Of a stretch of DNA of 64,000 bases, positions 1 to 13,900 are shown in pieces; position 1 is the stretch's first letter, and each line of letters opens with the position of its first letter. The stretch is from Nannochloropsis oceanica. Lineage: Eukaryota; Sar; Eustigmatophyceae; Eustigmatales; Monodopsidaceae. The stretch covers positions 581,578 to 645,577 of the forward strand of contig CP038120.1 in NCBI GenBank assembly GCA_004519485.1. The letters run 5' to 3'. The translations under genes were made by a program, and so were the position numbers. The notes under the pieces were generated by a model that saw only the letters and a list, made by a program, of their open reading frames with translations, was not told where the DNA came from and searched no databases.

Positions 1-53
1 TCCCTAACCAACCTCATCACGCATGCACGTGCCATGAGCCGCCTTCCTTGTCC

Positions 54-3000
54 TCATACGCACAATGTGGCTGAATGGAAGGGGGTGTGGATGGAGACCG
101 GTCTCTTGAAAAGGGGGGTTGGAAAAGGGTAGAAACCTGCCTTTTGCAAAGCTGGGCCAGTCGCTGGTTCTGATCCTGGGAGGGTCATAGGGAGGCCGAG
201 AGCTCCTTCTTTCTCAATTTTCAGTAAAGTAATCAAGATAAAAACAAAAACAATCCTTTAAAGGAAAAACAACAGGTAATTTGAGCTTTCCAAGCGCATT
301 TCCCTCCAGACACACCTTACAACCCTCCTAGATCCCTAACCAACCTCATCACGCATGCACGTGCCATGAGCCGCCTTCCTTGTCCTCATACGCACAATGT
401 GGCTGAATGGAAGGGGGTGAGGATGGAGACCGGTCTCTTGAAAAGGGGGGGTGGATAAGAGTAGAAACCTGCCTTTTGCAAAGCTGGGCCACTCGCTGGT
501 TCTGACCCTGGGAGGGTCATAGGGAGGCCGAGAGCTCCTTCTTTCTCAATTTTCAGTAAAGTAATCAAGATAAAAACAAAAACAATCCTTTAAAGGAAAA
601 ACAACAGGTAATTTGAGCTTTCCAAGCGCGTTTCCCTCCAGACACACCTTACAACCCTCCTAGATCCCTAACCAACCTCATCACGCATGCACGTGCCATG
701 AGCCGCCTTCCTTGTCCTCATACGCACAATGTGGCTGAATGGAAGGGGGTGAGGATGGAGACCGGTCTCTTGAAAAGGGGGGTTGGAAAAGGGTAGAAAC
801 CTGCCTTTTGCAAAGCTGGGCCACTCGCTGGTTCTGATCCTGGGAGGGTCATAGGGAGGCCGAGAGCTCCTTCTTTCTCAATTTTCAGTAAAGTAATCAA
901 GATAAAAACAAAAACAATCCTTTAAAGGAAAAACAACAGGTAATTTGAGCTTTCCAAGCGCATTTCCCTCCAGACACACCTTACAACCCTCTTAGATCCC
1001 TAACCAACCTCATCACGCATGCACGTGCCATGAGCCGCCTTCCTTATCCTCATACGCACAATGTGGCTGAATGGAAGGGGGTGTGGATGGAGACCGGTCT
1101 CTTGAAAAGGGGGGTTGGAAAAGGGTAGAAACCTGCCTTTTGCAAAGCTGGGCCACTCGCTGGTTCTGACCCTGGGAGGGTCATAGGGAGGCCGAGAGCT
1201 CCTTCTTTCACAATTTTCAGTAAAGTAATCAAGATAAAAACAAAAACAATCCTTTAAAGGAAAAACAACAGGTAATTTGAGCTTTCCAAGCGCATTTCCC
1301 TCCAGACACACCTTACAACCCTCTTAGATCCCTAACCAACCTCATCACGCATGCACGTGCCATGAGCCGCCTTCCTTGTCCTCACACGCACAATGGAAGG
1401 GGGTGAGGATGGAGACCGGTCTCTTGAAAAGGGGGGGTGGAAAAGGGTAGAAACCTGCCTTTTGCAAAGCTGGGCCACTCGCTGGTTCTGATCCTGGGAG
1501 GGTCATAGGGAGGCCGAGAGCTCCTTCTTTCTCAATTTTCAGTAAAGTAATCAAGATAAAAACAAAAACAATCCTTTAAAGGAAAAACAACAGGTAATTT
1601 GAGCTTTCCAAGCGCATTTCCCTCCAGACACACCTTACAACCCTCTTAGATCCCTAACCAACCTCATCACGCATGCACGTGCCATGAGCCGCCTTCCTTG
1701 TCCTCATACGCACAATGTGGCTGAATGGAAGGGGGTGTGGATGGAGACCGGTCTCTTGAAAAGGGGGGTTGGAAAAGGGTAGAAACCTGCCTTTTGCAAA
1801 GCTGGGCCACTCGCTGGTTCTGACCCTGGGAGGGTCATAGGGAGGCCGAGAGCTCCTTCTTTCTCAATTTTCAGTAAAGTAATCAAGATAAAAACAAAAA
1901 CAATCCTTTAAAGGAAAAACAACAGGTAATTTGAGCTTTCCAAGCGCGTTTCCCTCCAGACACACCTTACAACCCTCCTAGATCCTTTACCAACCTCATC
2001 ACGCATGCACGTGCCATGAGCCGCCTTCCTTGTCCTCATACGCACAATGTGGCTGAATGGAAGGGGGTGAGGATGGAGACCGGTCTCTTGAAAAGGGGGG
2101 GTGGAAAAGGGTAGAAACCTGCCTTTTGCAAAGCTGGGCCACTCGCTGGTTCTGATCCTGGGAGGGTCATAGGGAGGCCGAGAGCTCCTTCTTTCTCAAT
2201 TTTCAGTAAAGTAATCAAGATAAAAACAAAAACAATCCTTTAAAGGAAAAACAACAGGTAATTTGAGCTTTCCAAGCGCATTTCCCTCCAGACACACCTT
2301 ACAACCCTCCTAGATCCCTAACCAACCTCATCACGCATGCACGTGCCATGAGCCGCCTTCCTTGTCCTCATACGCACAATGTGGCTGAATGGAAGGGGGT
2401 GAGGATGGAGACCGGTCTCTTGAAAAGGGGGGTTGGAAAAGGGTAGAAACCTGCCTTTTGCAAAGCTGGGCCACTCGCTGGTTCTGACCCTGGGAGGGTC
2501 ATAGGGAGGCCGAGAGCTCCTTCTCTCACAATTTTCAGTAAAGTAATCAAGATAAAAACAAAAACAATCCTTTAAAGGAAAAACAACAGGTAATTTGAGC
2601 TTTCCAAGCGCATTTCCCTCCAGACACACCTTACAACCCTCTTAGATCCCTAACCAACCTCATCACGCATGCACGTGCCATGAGCGGCCTTCCTTGTCCT
2701 CATACGCACAATGTGGCTGAATGGAAGGGGGTGTGGATGGAGACCGGTCTCTTGAAAAGGGGGGTTGGAAAAGGGTAGAAACCTGCCTTTTGCAAAGCTG
2801 GGCCACTCGCTGGTTCTGACCCTGGGAGGGTCATAGGGAGGCCGAGAGCTCCTTCTTTCTCAATTTTCAGTAAAGTAATCAAGATAAAAACAAAAACAAT
2901 CCTTTAAAGGAAAAACAACAGGTAATTTGAGCTTTCCAAGCGCATTTCCCTCCAGACACACCTTACAACCCTCTTAGATCCCTAACCAACCTCATCACGC

Positions 3001-6000
3001 ATGCACGTGCCATGAGCCGCCTTCCTTGTCCTCACACGCACAATGGAAGGGGGTGAGGATGGAGACCGGTCTCTTGAAAAGGGGGGGTGGAAAAGGGTAG
3101 AAACCTGCCTTTTGCAAAGCTGGGCCACTCGCTGGTTCTGATCCTGGGAGGGTCATAGGGAGGCCGAGAGCTCCTTCTTTCTCAATTTTCAGTAAAGTAA
3201 TCAAGATAAAAACAAAAACAATCCTTTAAAGGAAAAACAACAGGTAATTTGAGCTTTCCAAGCGCATTTCCCTCCAGACACACCTTACAACCCTCTTAGA
3301 TCCCTAACCAACCTCATCACGCATGCACGTGCCATGAGCCGCCTTCCTTGTCCTCATACGCACAATGTGGCTGAATGGAAGGGGGTGTGGATGGAGACCG
3401 GTCTCTTGAAAAGGGGGGTTGGAAAAGGGTAGAAACCTGCCTTTTGCAAAGCTGGGCCACTCGCTGGTTCTGACCCTGGGAGGGTCATAGGGAGGCCGAG
3501 AGCTCCTTCCTTCTCAATTTTCAGTAAAGTAATCAAGATAAAAACAAAAACAATCCTTTAAAGGAAAAACAACAGGTAATTTGAGCTTTCCAAGCGCATT
3601 TCCCTCCAGACACACCTTACAACCCTCCTAGATCCTTTACCAACCTCATCACGCATGCACGTGCCATGAGCCGCCTTCCTTGTCCTCATACGCACAATGT
3701 GGCTGAATGGAAGGGGGTGAGGATGGAGACCGGTCTCTTGAAAAGGGGGGTTGGAAAAGGGTAGAAACCTGCCTTTTGCAAAGCTGGGCCACTCGCTGGT
3801 TCTGACCCTGGGAGGGTCATAGGGAGGCCGAGAGCTCCTTCTTTCTCAATTTTCAGTAAAGTAATCAAGATAAAAACAAAAACAATCCTTTAAAGGAAAA
3901 ACAACAGGTAATTTGAGCTTTCCAAGCGCATTTCCCTCCAGACACACCTTACAACCCTCCTAGATCCCTAACCAACCTCATCACGCATGCACGTGCCATG
4001 AGCCGCCTTCCTTGTCCTCATACGCACAATGTGGCTGAATGGAAGGGGGTGAGGATGGAGACCGGTCTCTTGAAAAGGGGGGGTGGAAAAGGGTAGAAAC
4101 CTGCCTTTTGCAAAGCTGGGCCACTCGCTGGTTCTGATCCTGGGAGGGTCATAGGGAGGCCGAGAGCTCCTTCTTTCTCAATTTTCAGTAAAGTAATCAA
4201 GATAAAAACAAAAACAATCCTTTAAAGGAAAAACAACAGGTAATTTGAGCTTTCCAAGCGCATTTCCCTCCAGACACACCTTACAACCCTCTTAGATCCC
4301 TAACCAACCTCATCACGCATGCACGTGCCATGAGCCGCCTTCCTTGTCCTCACACGCACAATGGAAGGGGGTGAGGATGGAGACCGGTCTCTTGAAAAGG
4401 GGGGTTGGAAAAGGGTAGAAACCTGCCTTTTGCAAAGCTGGGCCAGTCGCTGGTTCTGACCCTGGGAGGGTCATAGGGAGGCCGAGAGCTCCTTCCTTCT
4501 CAATTTTCAGTAAAGTAATCAAGATAAAAACAAAAACAATCCTTTAAAGGAAAAACAACAGGTAATTTGAGCTTTCCAAGCGCATTTCCCTCCAGACACA
4601 CCTTACAACCCTCTTAGATCCCTAACCAACCTCATCACGCATGCACGTGCCATGAGCCGCCTTCCTTGTCCTCATACGCACAATGTGGCTGAATGGAAGG
4701 GGGTGAGGATGGAGACCGGTCTCTTGAAAAGGGGGGGTGGAAAAGGGTAGAAACCTGCCTTTTGCAAAGCTGGGCCACTCGCTGGTTCTGATCCTGGGAG
4801 GGTCATAGGGAGGCCGAGAGCTCCTTCTTTCTCAATTTTCAGTAAAGTAATCAAGATAAAAACAAAAACAATCCTTTAAAGGAAAAACAACAGGTAATTT
4901 GAGCTTTCCAAGCGCATTTCCCTCCAGACACACCTTACAACCCTCTTAGATCCCTAACCAACCTCATCACGCATGCACGTGCCATGAGCCGCCTTCCTTG
5001 TCCTCATACGCACAATGTGGCTGAATGGAAGGGGGTGAGGATGGAGACCGGTCTCTTGAAAAGGGGGGGTGGAAAAGGGTAGAAACCTGCCTTTTGCAAA
5101 GCTGGGCCACTCGCTGGTTCTGATCCTGGGAGGGTCATAGGGAGGCCGAGAGCTCCTTCTTTCTCAATTTTCAGTAAAGTAATCAAGATAAAAACAAAAA
5201 CAATCCTTTAAAGGAAAAACAACAGGTAATTTGAGCTTTCCAAGCGCATTTCCCTCCAGACACACCTTACAACCCTCTTAGATCCCTAACCAACCTCATC
5301 ACGCATGCACGTGCCATGAGCGGCCTTCCTTGTCCTCACACGCACAATGGAAGGGGGTGAGGATGGAGACCGGTCTCTTGAAAAGGGGGGTTGGAAAAGG
5401 GTAGAAACCTGCCTTTTGCAAAGCTGGGCCACTCGCTGGTTCTGACCCTGGGAGGGTCATAGGGAGGCCGAGAGCTCCTTCCTTCTCAATTTTCAGTAAA
5501 GTAATCAAGATAAAAACAAAAACAATCCTTTAAAGGAAAAACAACAGGTAATTTGAGCTTTCCAAGCGCATTTCCCTCCAGACACACCTTACAACCCTCT
5601 TAGATCCCTAACCAACCTCATCACGCATGCACGTGCCATGAGCCGCCTTCCTTGTCCTCATACGCACAATGTGGCTGAATGGAAGGGGGTGTGGATGGAG
5701 ACCGGTCTCTTGAAAAGGGGGGTTGGAAAAGGGTAGAAACCTGCCTTTTGCAAAGCTGGGCCACTCGCTGGTTCTGACCCTGGGAGGGTCATAGGGAGGC
5801 CGAGAGCTCCTTCATTCTCAATTTTCGGTAAAGTAATCAAGATAAAAACAAAAACAATCCTTTAAAGGAAAAACAACAGGTAATTTGAGCTTTCCAAGCG
5901 CATTTCCCTCCAGACACACCTTACAACCCTCCTAGATCCCTAACCAACCTCATCACGCATGCACGTGCCATGAGCGGCCTTCCCTGTCCTCATACGCACA

Positions 6001-7971
6001 ATGTGGCTGAATGGAAGGGGGTGAGGATGGAGACCGGTCTCTTGAAAAGGGGGGGTGGAAAAGGGTAGAAACCTGCCTTTTGCAAAGCTGGGCCACTCGC
6101 TGGTTCTGATCCTGGGAGGGTCATAGGGAGGCCGAGAGCTCCTTCTCTCTCAATTTTCAGTAAAGTAATCAAGATAAAAACAAAAACAATCCTTTAAAGG
6201 AAAAACAACAGGTAATTTGAGCTTTCCAAGCGCGTTTCCCTCCAGACACACCTTACAACCCTCTTAGATCCCTAACCAACCTCATCACGCATGCACGTGC
6301 CATGAGCGGCCTTCCTTGTCCTCATACGCACAATGTGGCTGAATGGAAGGGGGTGTGGATGGAGACCGGTCTCTTGAAAAGGGGGGTTGGAAAAGGGTAG
6401 AAACCTGCCTTTTGCAAAGCTGGGCCACTCGCTGGTTCTGACCCTGGGAGGGTCATAGGGAGGCCGAGAGCTCCTTCTCTCTCAATTTTCAGTAAAGTAA
6501 TCAAGATAAAAACAAAAACAATCCTTTAAAGGAAAAACAACAGGTAATTTGAGCTTTCCAAGCGCATTTCCCTCCAGACACACATTACAACCCTCTTAGA
6601 TCCCTAACCCACATCATCACGCATGCACGTGCCATGAGCCGCCTTCCTTGTCCTCATACGCACAATGTGGCTGAATGGAAGGGGGTGTGGATGGAGACCG
6701 GTCTCTTGAAAAGGGGGGTTGGAAAAGGGTAGAAACCTGCCTTTTGCAAAGCTGGGCCACTCGCTGGTTCTGACCCTGGGAGGGTCATAGGGAGGCCGAG
6801 AGCTCCTTCTTTCTCAATTTTCAGTAAAGTAATCAAGATAAAAACAAAAACAATCCTTTAAAGGAAAAACAACAGGTAATTTGAGCTTTCCAAGCGCATT
6901 TCCCTCCAGACACACCTTACAACCCTCTTAGATCCCTAACCAACCTCATCACGCATGCACGTGCCATGAGCCGCCTTCCTTGTCCTCATACGCACAATGT
7001 GGCTGAATGGAAGGGGGTGTGGATGGAGACCGGTCTCTTGAAAAGGGGGGTTGGATAAGAGTAGAAACCTGCCTTTTGCAAAGCTGGGCCACTCGCTGGT
7101 TCTGATCCTGGGAGGGTCATAGGGAGGCCGAGAGCTCCTTCCTTCTCAATTTTCAGTAAAGTAATCAAGATAAAAACAAAAACAATCCTTTAAAGGAAAA
7201 ACAACAGGTAATTTGAGCTTTCCAAGCTCGTTTCCCTCCAGACACACCTTACAACCCTCTTAGATCCCTAACCAACCTCATCACGCATGCACGTGCCATG
7301 AGCCGCCTTCCTTGTCCTCATACGCACAATGTGGCTGAATGGAAGGGGGTGAGGATGGAGACCGGTCTCTTGAAAAGGGGGGGTGGATAAGAGTAGAAAC
7401 CTGCCTTTTGCAAAGCTGGGCCACTCGCTGGTTCTGATCCTGGGAGGGTCATAGGGAGGCCGAGAGCTCCTTCCTTCTCAATTTTCAGTAAAGTAATCAA
7501 GATAAAAACAAAAACAATCCTTTAAAGGAAAAACAACAGGTAATTTGAGCTTTCCAAGCGCATTTCCCTCCAGACACACCTTACAACCCTCCTAGATCCC
7601 TAACCAACCTCATCACGCATGCACGTGCCATGAGCGGCCTTCCTTGTCCTCACACGCACAATGGAAGGGGGTGAGGATGGAGACCGGTCTCTTGAAAAGG
7701 GGGTGTGGAAAAGGGTAGAAACCTGCCTTTTGCAAAGCTGGGCCACTCGCTGGTTCTGATCCTGGGAGGGTCATAGGGAGGCCGAGAGCTCCTTCTTTCT
7801 CAATTTTCAGTAAAGTAATCAAGATAAAAACAAAAACAATCCTTTAAAGGAAAAACAACAGGTAATTTGAGCTTTCCAAGCGCATTTCCCTCCAGACACA
7901 CCTTACAACCCTCTTAGATCCCTAACCAACCTCATCACGCATGCACGTGCCATGAGCCGCCTTCCTTGTCC
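54..7971. repeat. Higher-order repeat copy 1 (24 monomers, 7918 bp)
   Basis: Measured from one diagnostic monomer (with 'ccagtcgct') to the next identical one. 24 units, five of them short: 24 x 332 minus 5 x 10 = 7918 bp, which matches the observed spacing exactly. Monomers 1-6 and the last six match copy 2 in order and variant type; the middle is rearranged. The boundary is a chosen phase, not a biological end. Confidence 0.88.
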
Positions 7972-10900
7972 TCATACGCACAATGTGGCTGAATGGAAGG
8001 GGGTGTGGATGGAGACCGGTCTCTTGAAAAGGGGGGTTGGAAAAGGGTAGAAACCTGCCTTTTGCAAAGCTGGGCCAGTCGCTGGTTCTGATCCTGGGAG
8101 GGTCATAGGGAGGCCGAGAGCTCCTTCTTTCTCAATTTTCAGTAAAGTAATCAAGATAAAAACAAAAACAATCCTTTAAAGGAAAAACAACAGGTAATTT
8201 GAGCTTTCCAAGCGCATTTCCCTCCAGACACACCTTACAACCCTCCTAGATCCCTAACCAACCTCATCACGCATGCACGTGCCATGAGCCGCCTTCCTTG
8301 TCCTCATACGCACAATGTGGCTGAATGGAAGGGGGTGAGGATGGAGACCGGTCTCTTGAAAAGGGGGGGTGGATAAGAGTAGAAACCTGCCTTTTGCAAA
8401 GCTGGGCCACTCGCTGGTTCTGACCCTGGGAGGGTCATAGGGAGGCCGAGAGCTCCTTCTTTCTCAATTTTCAGTAAAGTAATCAAGATAAAAACAAAAA
8501 CAATCCTTTAAAGGAAAAACAACAGGTAATTTGAGCTTTCCAAGCGCGTTTCCCTCCAGACACACCTTACAACCCTCCTAGATCCCTAACCAACCTCATC
8601 ACGCATGCACGTGCCATGAGCCGCCTTCCTTGTCCTCATACGCACAATGTGGCTGAATGGAAGGGGGTGAGGATGGAGACCGGTCTCTTGAAAAGGGGGG
8701 TTGGAAAAGGGTAGAAACCTGCCTTTTGCAAAGCTGGGCCACTCGCTGGTTCTGATCCTGGGAGGGTCATAGGGAGGCCGAGAGCTCCTTCTTTCTCAAT
8801 TTTCAGTAAAGTAATCAAGATAAAAACAAAAACAATCCTTTAAAGGAAAAACAACAGGTAATTTGAGCTTTCCAAGCGCATTTCCCTCCAGACACACCTT
8901 ACAACCCTCTTAGATCCCTAACCAACCTCATCACGCATGCACGTGCCATGAGCCGCCTTCCTTATCCTCATACGCACAATGTGGCTGAATGGAAGGGGGT
9001 GTGGATGGAGACCGGTCTCTTGAAAAGGGGGGTTGGAAAAGGGTAGAAACCTGCCTTTTGCAAAGCTGGGCCACTCGCTGGTTCTGACCCTGGGAGGGTC
9101 ATAGGGAGGCCGAGAGCTCCTTCTTTCACAATTTTCAGTAAAGTAATCAAGATAAAAACAAAAACAATCCTTTAAAGGAAAAACAACAGGTAATTTGAGC
9201 TTTCCAAGCGCATTTCCCTCCAGACACACCTTACAACCCTCTTAGATCCCTAACCAACCTCATCACGCATGCACGTGCCATGAGCCGCCTTCCTTGTCCT
9301 CACACGCACAATGGAAGGGGGTGAGGATGGAGACCGGTCTCTTGAAAAGGGGGGGTGGAAAAGGGTAGAAACCTGCCTTTTGCAAAGCTGGGCCACTCGC
9401 TGGTTCTGATCCTGGGAGGGTCATAGGGAGGCCGAGAGCTCCTTCTTTCTCAATTTTCAGTAAAGTAATCAAGATAAAAACAAAAACAATCCTTTAAAGG
9501 AAAAACAACAGGTAATTTGAGCTTTCCAAGCGCATTTCCCTCCAGACACACCTTACAACCCTCTTAGATCCCTAACCAACCTCATCACGCATGCACGTGC
9601 CATGAGCCGCCTTCCTTGTCCTCATACGCACAATGTGGCTGAATGGAAGGGGGTGTGGATGGAGACCGGTCTCTTGAAAAGGGGGGTTGGAAAAGGGTAG
9701 AAACCTGCCTTTTGCAAAGCTGGGCCACTCGCTGGTTCTGACCCTGGGAGGGTCATAGGGAGGCCGAGAGCTCCTTCTTTCTCAATTTTCAGTAAAGTAA
9801 TCAAGATAAAAACAAAAACAATCCTTTAAAGGAAAAACAACAGGTAATTTGAGCTTTCCAAGCGCGTTTCCCTCCAGACACACCTTACAACCCTCCTAGA
9901 TCCTTTACCAACCTCATCACGCATGCACGTGCCATGAGCCGCCTTCCTTGTCCTCATACGCACAATGTGGCTGAATGGAAGGGGGTGAGGATGGAGACCG
10001 GTCTCTTGAAAAGGGGGGTTGGAAAAGGGTAGAAACCTGCCTTTTGCAAAGCTGGGCCACTCGCTGGTTCTGACCCTGGGAGGGTCATAGGGAGGCCGAG
10101 AGCTCCTTCATTCTCAATTTTCAGTAAAGTAATCAAGATAAAAACAAAAACAATCCTTTAAAGGAAAAACAACAGGTAATTTGAGCTTTCCAAGCGCATT
10201 TCCCTCCAGACACACCTTACAACCCTCCTAGATCCCTAACCAACCTCATCACGCATGCACGTGCCATGAGCCGCCTTCCTTGTCCTCATACGCACAATGT
10301 GGCTGAATGGAAGGGGGTGAGGATGGAGACCGGTCTCTTGAAAAGGGGGGGTGGAAAAGGGTAGAAACCTGCCTTTTGCAAAGCTGGGCCACTCGCTGGT
10401 TCTGATCCTGGGAGGGACATAGGGAGGCCGAGAGCTCCTTCTTTCTCAATTTTCAGTAAAGTAATCAAGATAAAAACAAAAACAATCCTTTAAAGGAAAA
10501 ACAACAGGTAATTTGAGCTTTCCAAGCGCATTTCCCTCCAGACACACCTTACAACCCTCTTAGATCCCTAACCAACCTCATCACGCATGCACGTGCCATG
10601 AGCCGCCTTCCTTGTCCTCACACGCACAATGGAAGGGGGTGAGGATGGAGACCGGTCTCTTGAAAAGGGGGGTTGGAAAAGGGTAGAAACCTGCCTTTTG
10701 CAAAGCTGGGCCACTCGCTGGTTCTGACCCTGGGAGGGTCATAGGGAGGCCGAGAGCTCCTTCCTTCTCAATTTTCAGTAAAGTAATCAAGATAAAAACA
10801 AAAACAATCCTTTAAAGGAAAAACAACAGGTAATTTGAGCTTTCCAAGCGCATTTCCCTCCAGACACACCTTACAACCCTCTTAGATCCCTAACCAACCT

Positions 10901-13900
10901 CATCACGCATGCACGTGCCATGAGCCGCCTTCCTTGTCCTCATACGCACAATGTGGCTGAATGGAAGGGGGTGAGGATGGAGACCGGTCTCTTGAAAAGG
11001 GGGGGTGGAAAAGGGTAGAAACCTGCCTTTTGCAAAGCTGGGCCACTCGCTGGTTCTGACCCTGGGAGGGTCATAGGGAGGCCGAGAGCTCCTTCTCTCT
11101 CAATTTTCAGTAAAGTAATCAAGATAAAAACAAAAACAATCCTTTAAAGGAAAAACAACAGGTAATTTGAGCTTTCCAAGCGCATTTCCCTCCAGACACA
11201 CCTTACAACCCTCTTAGATCCCTAACCAACCTCATCACGCATGCACGTGCCATGAGCGGCCTTCCTTGTCCTCACACGCACAATGGAAGGGGGTGAGGAT
11301 GGAGACCGGTCTCTTGAAAAGGGGGGTTGGAAAAGGGTAGAAACCTGCCTTTTGCAAAGCTGGGCCACTCGCTGGTTCTGACCCTGGGAGGGTCATAGGG
11401 AGGCCGAGAGCTCCTTCCTTCTCAATTTTCAGTAAAGTAATCAAGATAAAAACAAAAACAATCCTTTAAAGGAAAAACAACAGGTAATTTGAGCTTTCCA
11501 AGCGCATTTCCCTCCAGACACACCTTACAACCCTCTTAGATCCCTAACCAACCTCATCACGCATGCACGTGCCATGAGCCGCCTTCCTTGTCCTCATACG
11601 CACAATGTGGCTGAATGGAAGGGGGTGAGGATGGAGACCGGTCTCTTGAAAAGGGGGGGTGGAAAAGGGTAGAAACCTGCCTTTTGCAAAGCTGGGCCAC
11701 TCGCTGGTTCTGATCCTGGGAGGGACATAGGGAGGCCGAGAGCTCCTTCTTTCTCAATTTTCAGTAAAGTAATCAAGATAAAAACAAAAACAATCCTTTA
11801 AAGGAAAAACAACAGGTAATTTGAGCTTTCCAAGCGCATTTCCCTCCAGACACACCTTACAACCCTCTTAGATCCCTAACCAACCTCATCACGCATGCAC
11901 GTGCCATGAGCGGCCTTCCTTGTCCTCACACGCACAATGGAAGGGGGTGAGGATGGAGACCGGTCTCTTGAAAAGGGGGGTTGGAAAAGGGTAGAAACCT
12001 GCCTTTTGCAAAGCTGGGCCACTCGCTGGTTCTGACCCTGGGAGGGTCATAGGGAGGCCGAGAGCTCCTTCCTTCTCAATTTTCAGTAAAGTAATCAAAA
12101 TAAAAACAAAAACAATCCTTTAAAGGAAAAACAACAGGTAATTTGAGCTTTCCAAGCGCATTTCCCTCCAGACACACCTTACAACCCTCTTAGATCCCTA
12201 ACCAACCTCATCACGCATGCACGTGCCATGAGCCGCCTTCCTTGTCCTCATACGCACAATGTGGCTGAATGGAAGGGGGTGAGGATGGAGACCGGTCTCT
12301 TGAAAAGGGGGGTTGGAAAAGGGTAGAAACCTGCCTTTTGCAAAGCTGGGCCACTCGCTGGTTCTGACCCTGGGAGGGTCATAGGGAGGCCGAGAGCTCC
12401 TTCCATCTCAATTTTCAGTAAAGTAATCAAAATAAAAACAAAAACAATCCTTTAAAGGAAAAACAACAGGTAATTTGAGCTTTCCAAGCGCATTTCCCTC
12501 CAGACACACCTTACAACCCTCTTAGATCCCTAACCAACCTCATCACGCATGCACGTGCCATGAGCGGCCTTCCTTGTCCTCACACGCACAATGGAAGGGG
12601 GTGAGGATGGAGACCGGTCTCTTGAAAAGGGGGGTTGGAAAAGGGTAGAAACCTGCCTTTTGCAAAGCTGGGCCACTCGCTGGTTCTGATCCTGGGAGGG
12701 TCATAGGGAGGCCGAGAGCTCCTTCTTTCTCAATTTTCAGTAAAGTAATCAAGATAAAAACAAAAACAATCCTTTAAAGGAAAAACAACAGGTAATTTGA
12801 GCTTTCCAAGCGCATTTCCCTCCAGACACACCTTACAACCCTCTTAGATCCCTAACCAACCTCATCACGCATGCACGTGCCATGAGCGGCCTTCCTTGTC
12901 CTCACACGCACAATGGAAGGGGGTGAGGATGGAGACCGGTCTCTTGAAAAGGGGGGTTGGAAAAGGGTAGAAACCTGCCTTTTGCAAAGCTGGGCCACTC
13001 GCTGGTTCTGACCCTGGGAGGGTCATAGGGAGGCCGAGAGCTCCTTCCTTCTCAATTTTCAGTAAAGTAATCAAGATAAAAACAAAAACAATCCTTTAAA
13101 GGAAAAACAACAGGTAATTTGAGCTTTCCAAGCGCATTTCCCTCCAGACACACCTTACAACCCTCTTAGATCCCTAACCAACCTCATCACGCATGCACGT
13201 GCCATGAGCCGCCTTCCTTGTCCTCATACGCACAATGTGGCTGAATGGAAGGGGGTGAGGATGGAGACCGGTCTCTTGAAAAGGGGGGGTGGAAAAGGGT
13301 AGAAACCTGCCTTTTGCAAAGCTGGGCCACTCGCTGGTTCTGATCCTGGGAGGGTCATAGGGAGGCCGAGAGCTCCTTCTTTCTCAATTTTCAGTAAAGT
13401 AATCAAAATAAAAACAAAAACAATCCTTTAAAGGAAAAACAACAGGTAATTTGAGCTTTCCAAGCGCATTTCCCTCCAGACACACCTTACAACCCTCTTA
13501 GATCCCTAACCAACCTCATCACGCATGCACGTGCCATGAGCGGCCTTCCTTGTCCTCACACGCACAATGGAAGGGGGTGAGGATGGAGACCGGTCTCTTG
13601 AAAAGGGGGGTTGGAAAAGGGTAGAAACCTGCCTTTTGCAAAGCTGGGCCAGTCGCTGGTTCTGACCCTGGGAGGGTCATAGGGAGGCCGAGAGCTCCTT
13701 CCTTCTCAATTTTCAGTAAAGTAATCAAGATAAAAACAAAAACAATCCTTTAAAGGAAAAACAACAGGTAATTTGAGCTTTCCAAGCGCATTTCCCTCCA
13801 GACACACCTTACAACCCTCTTAGATCCCTAACCCACATCATCACGCATGCACGTGCCATGAGCCGCCTTCCTTGTCCTCATACGCACAATGTGGCTGAAT

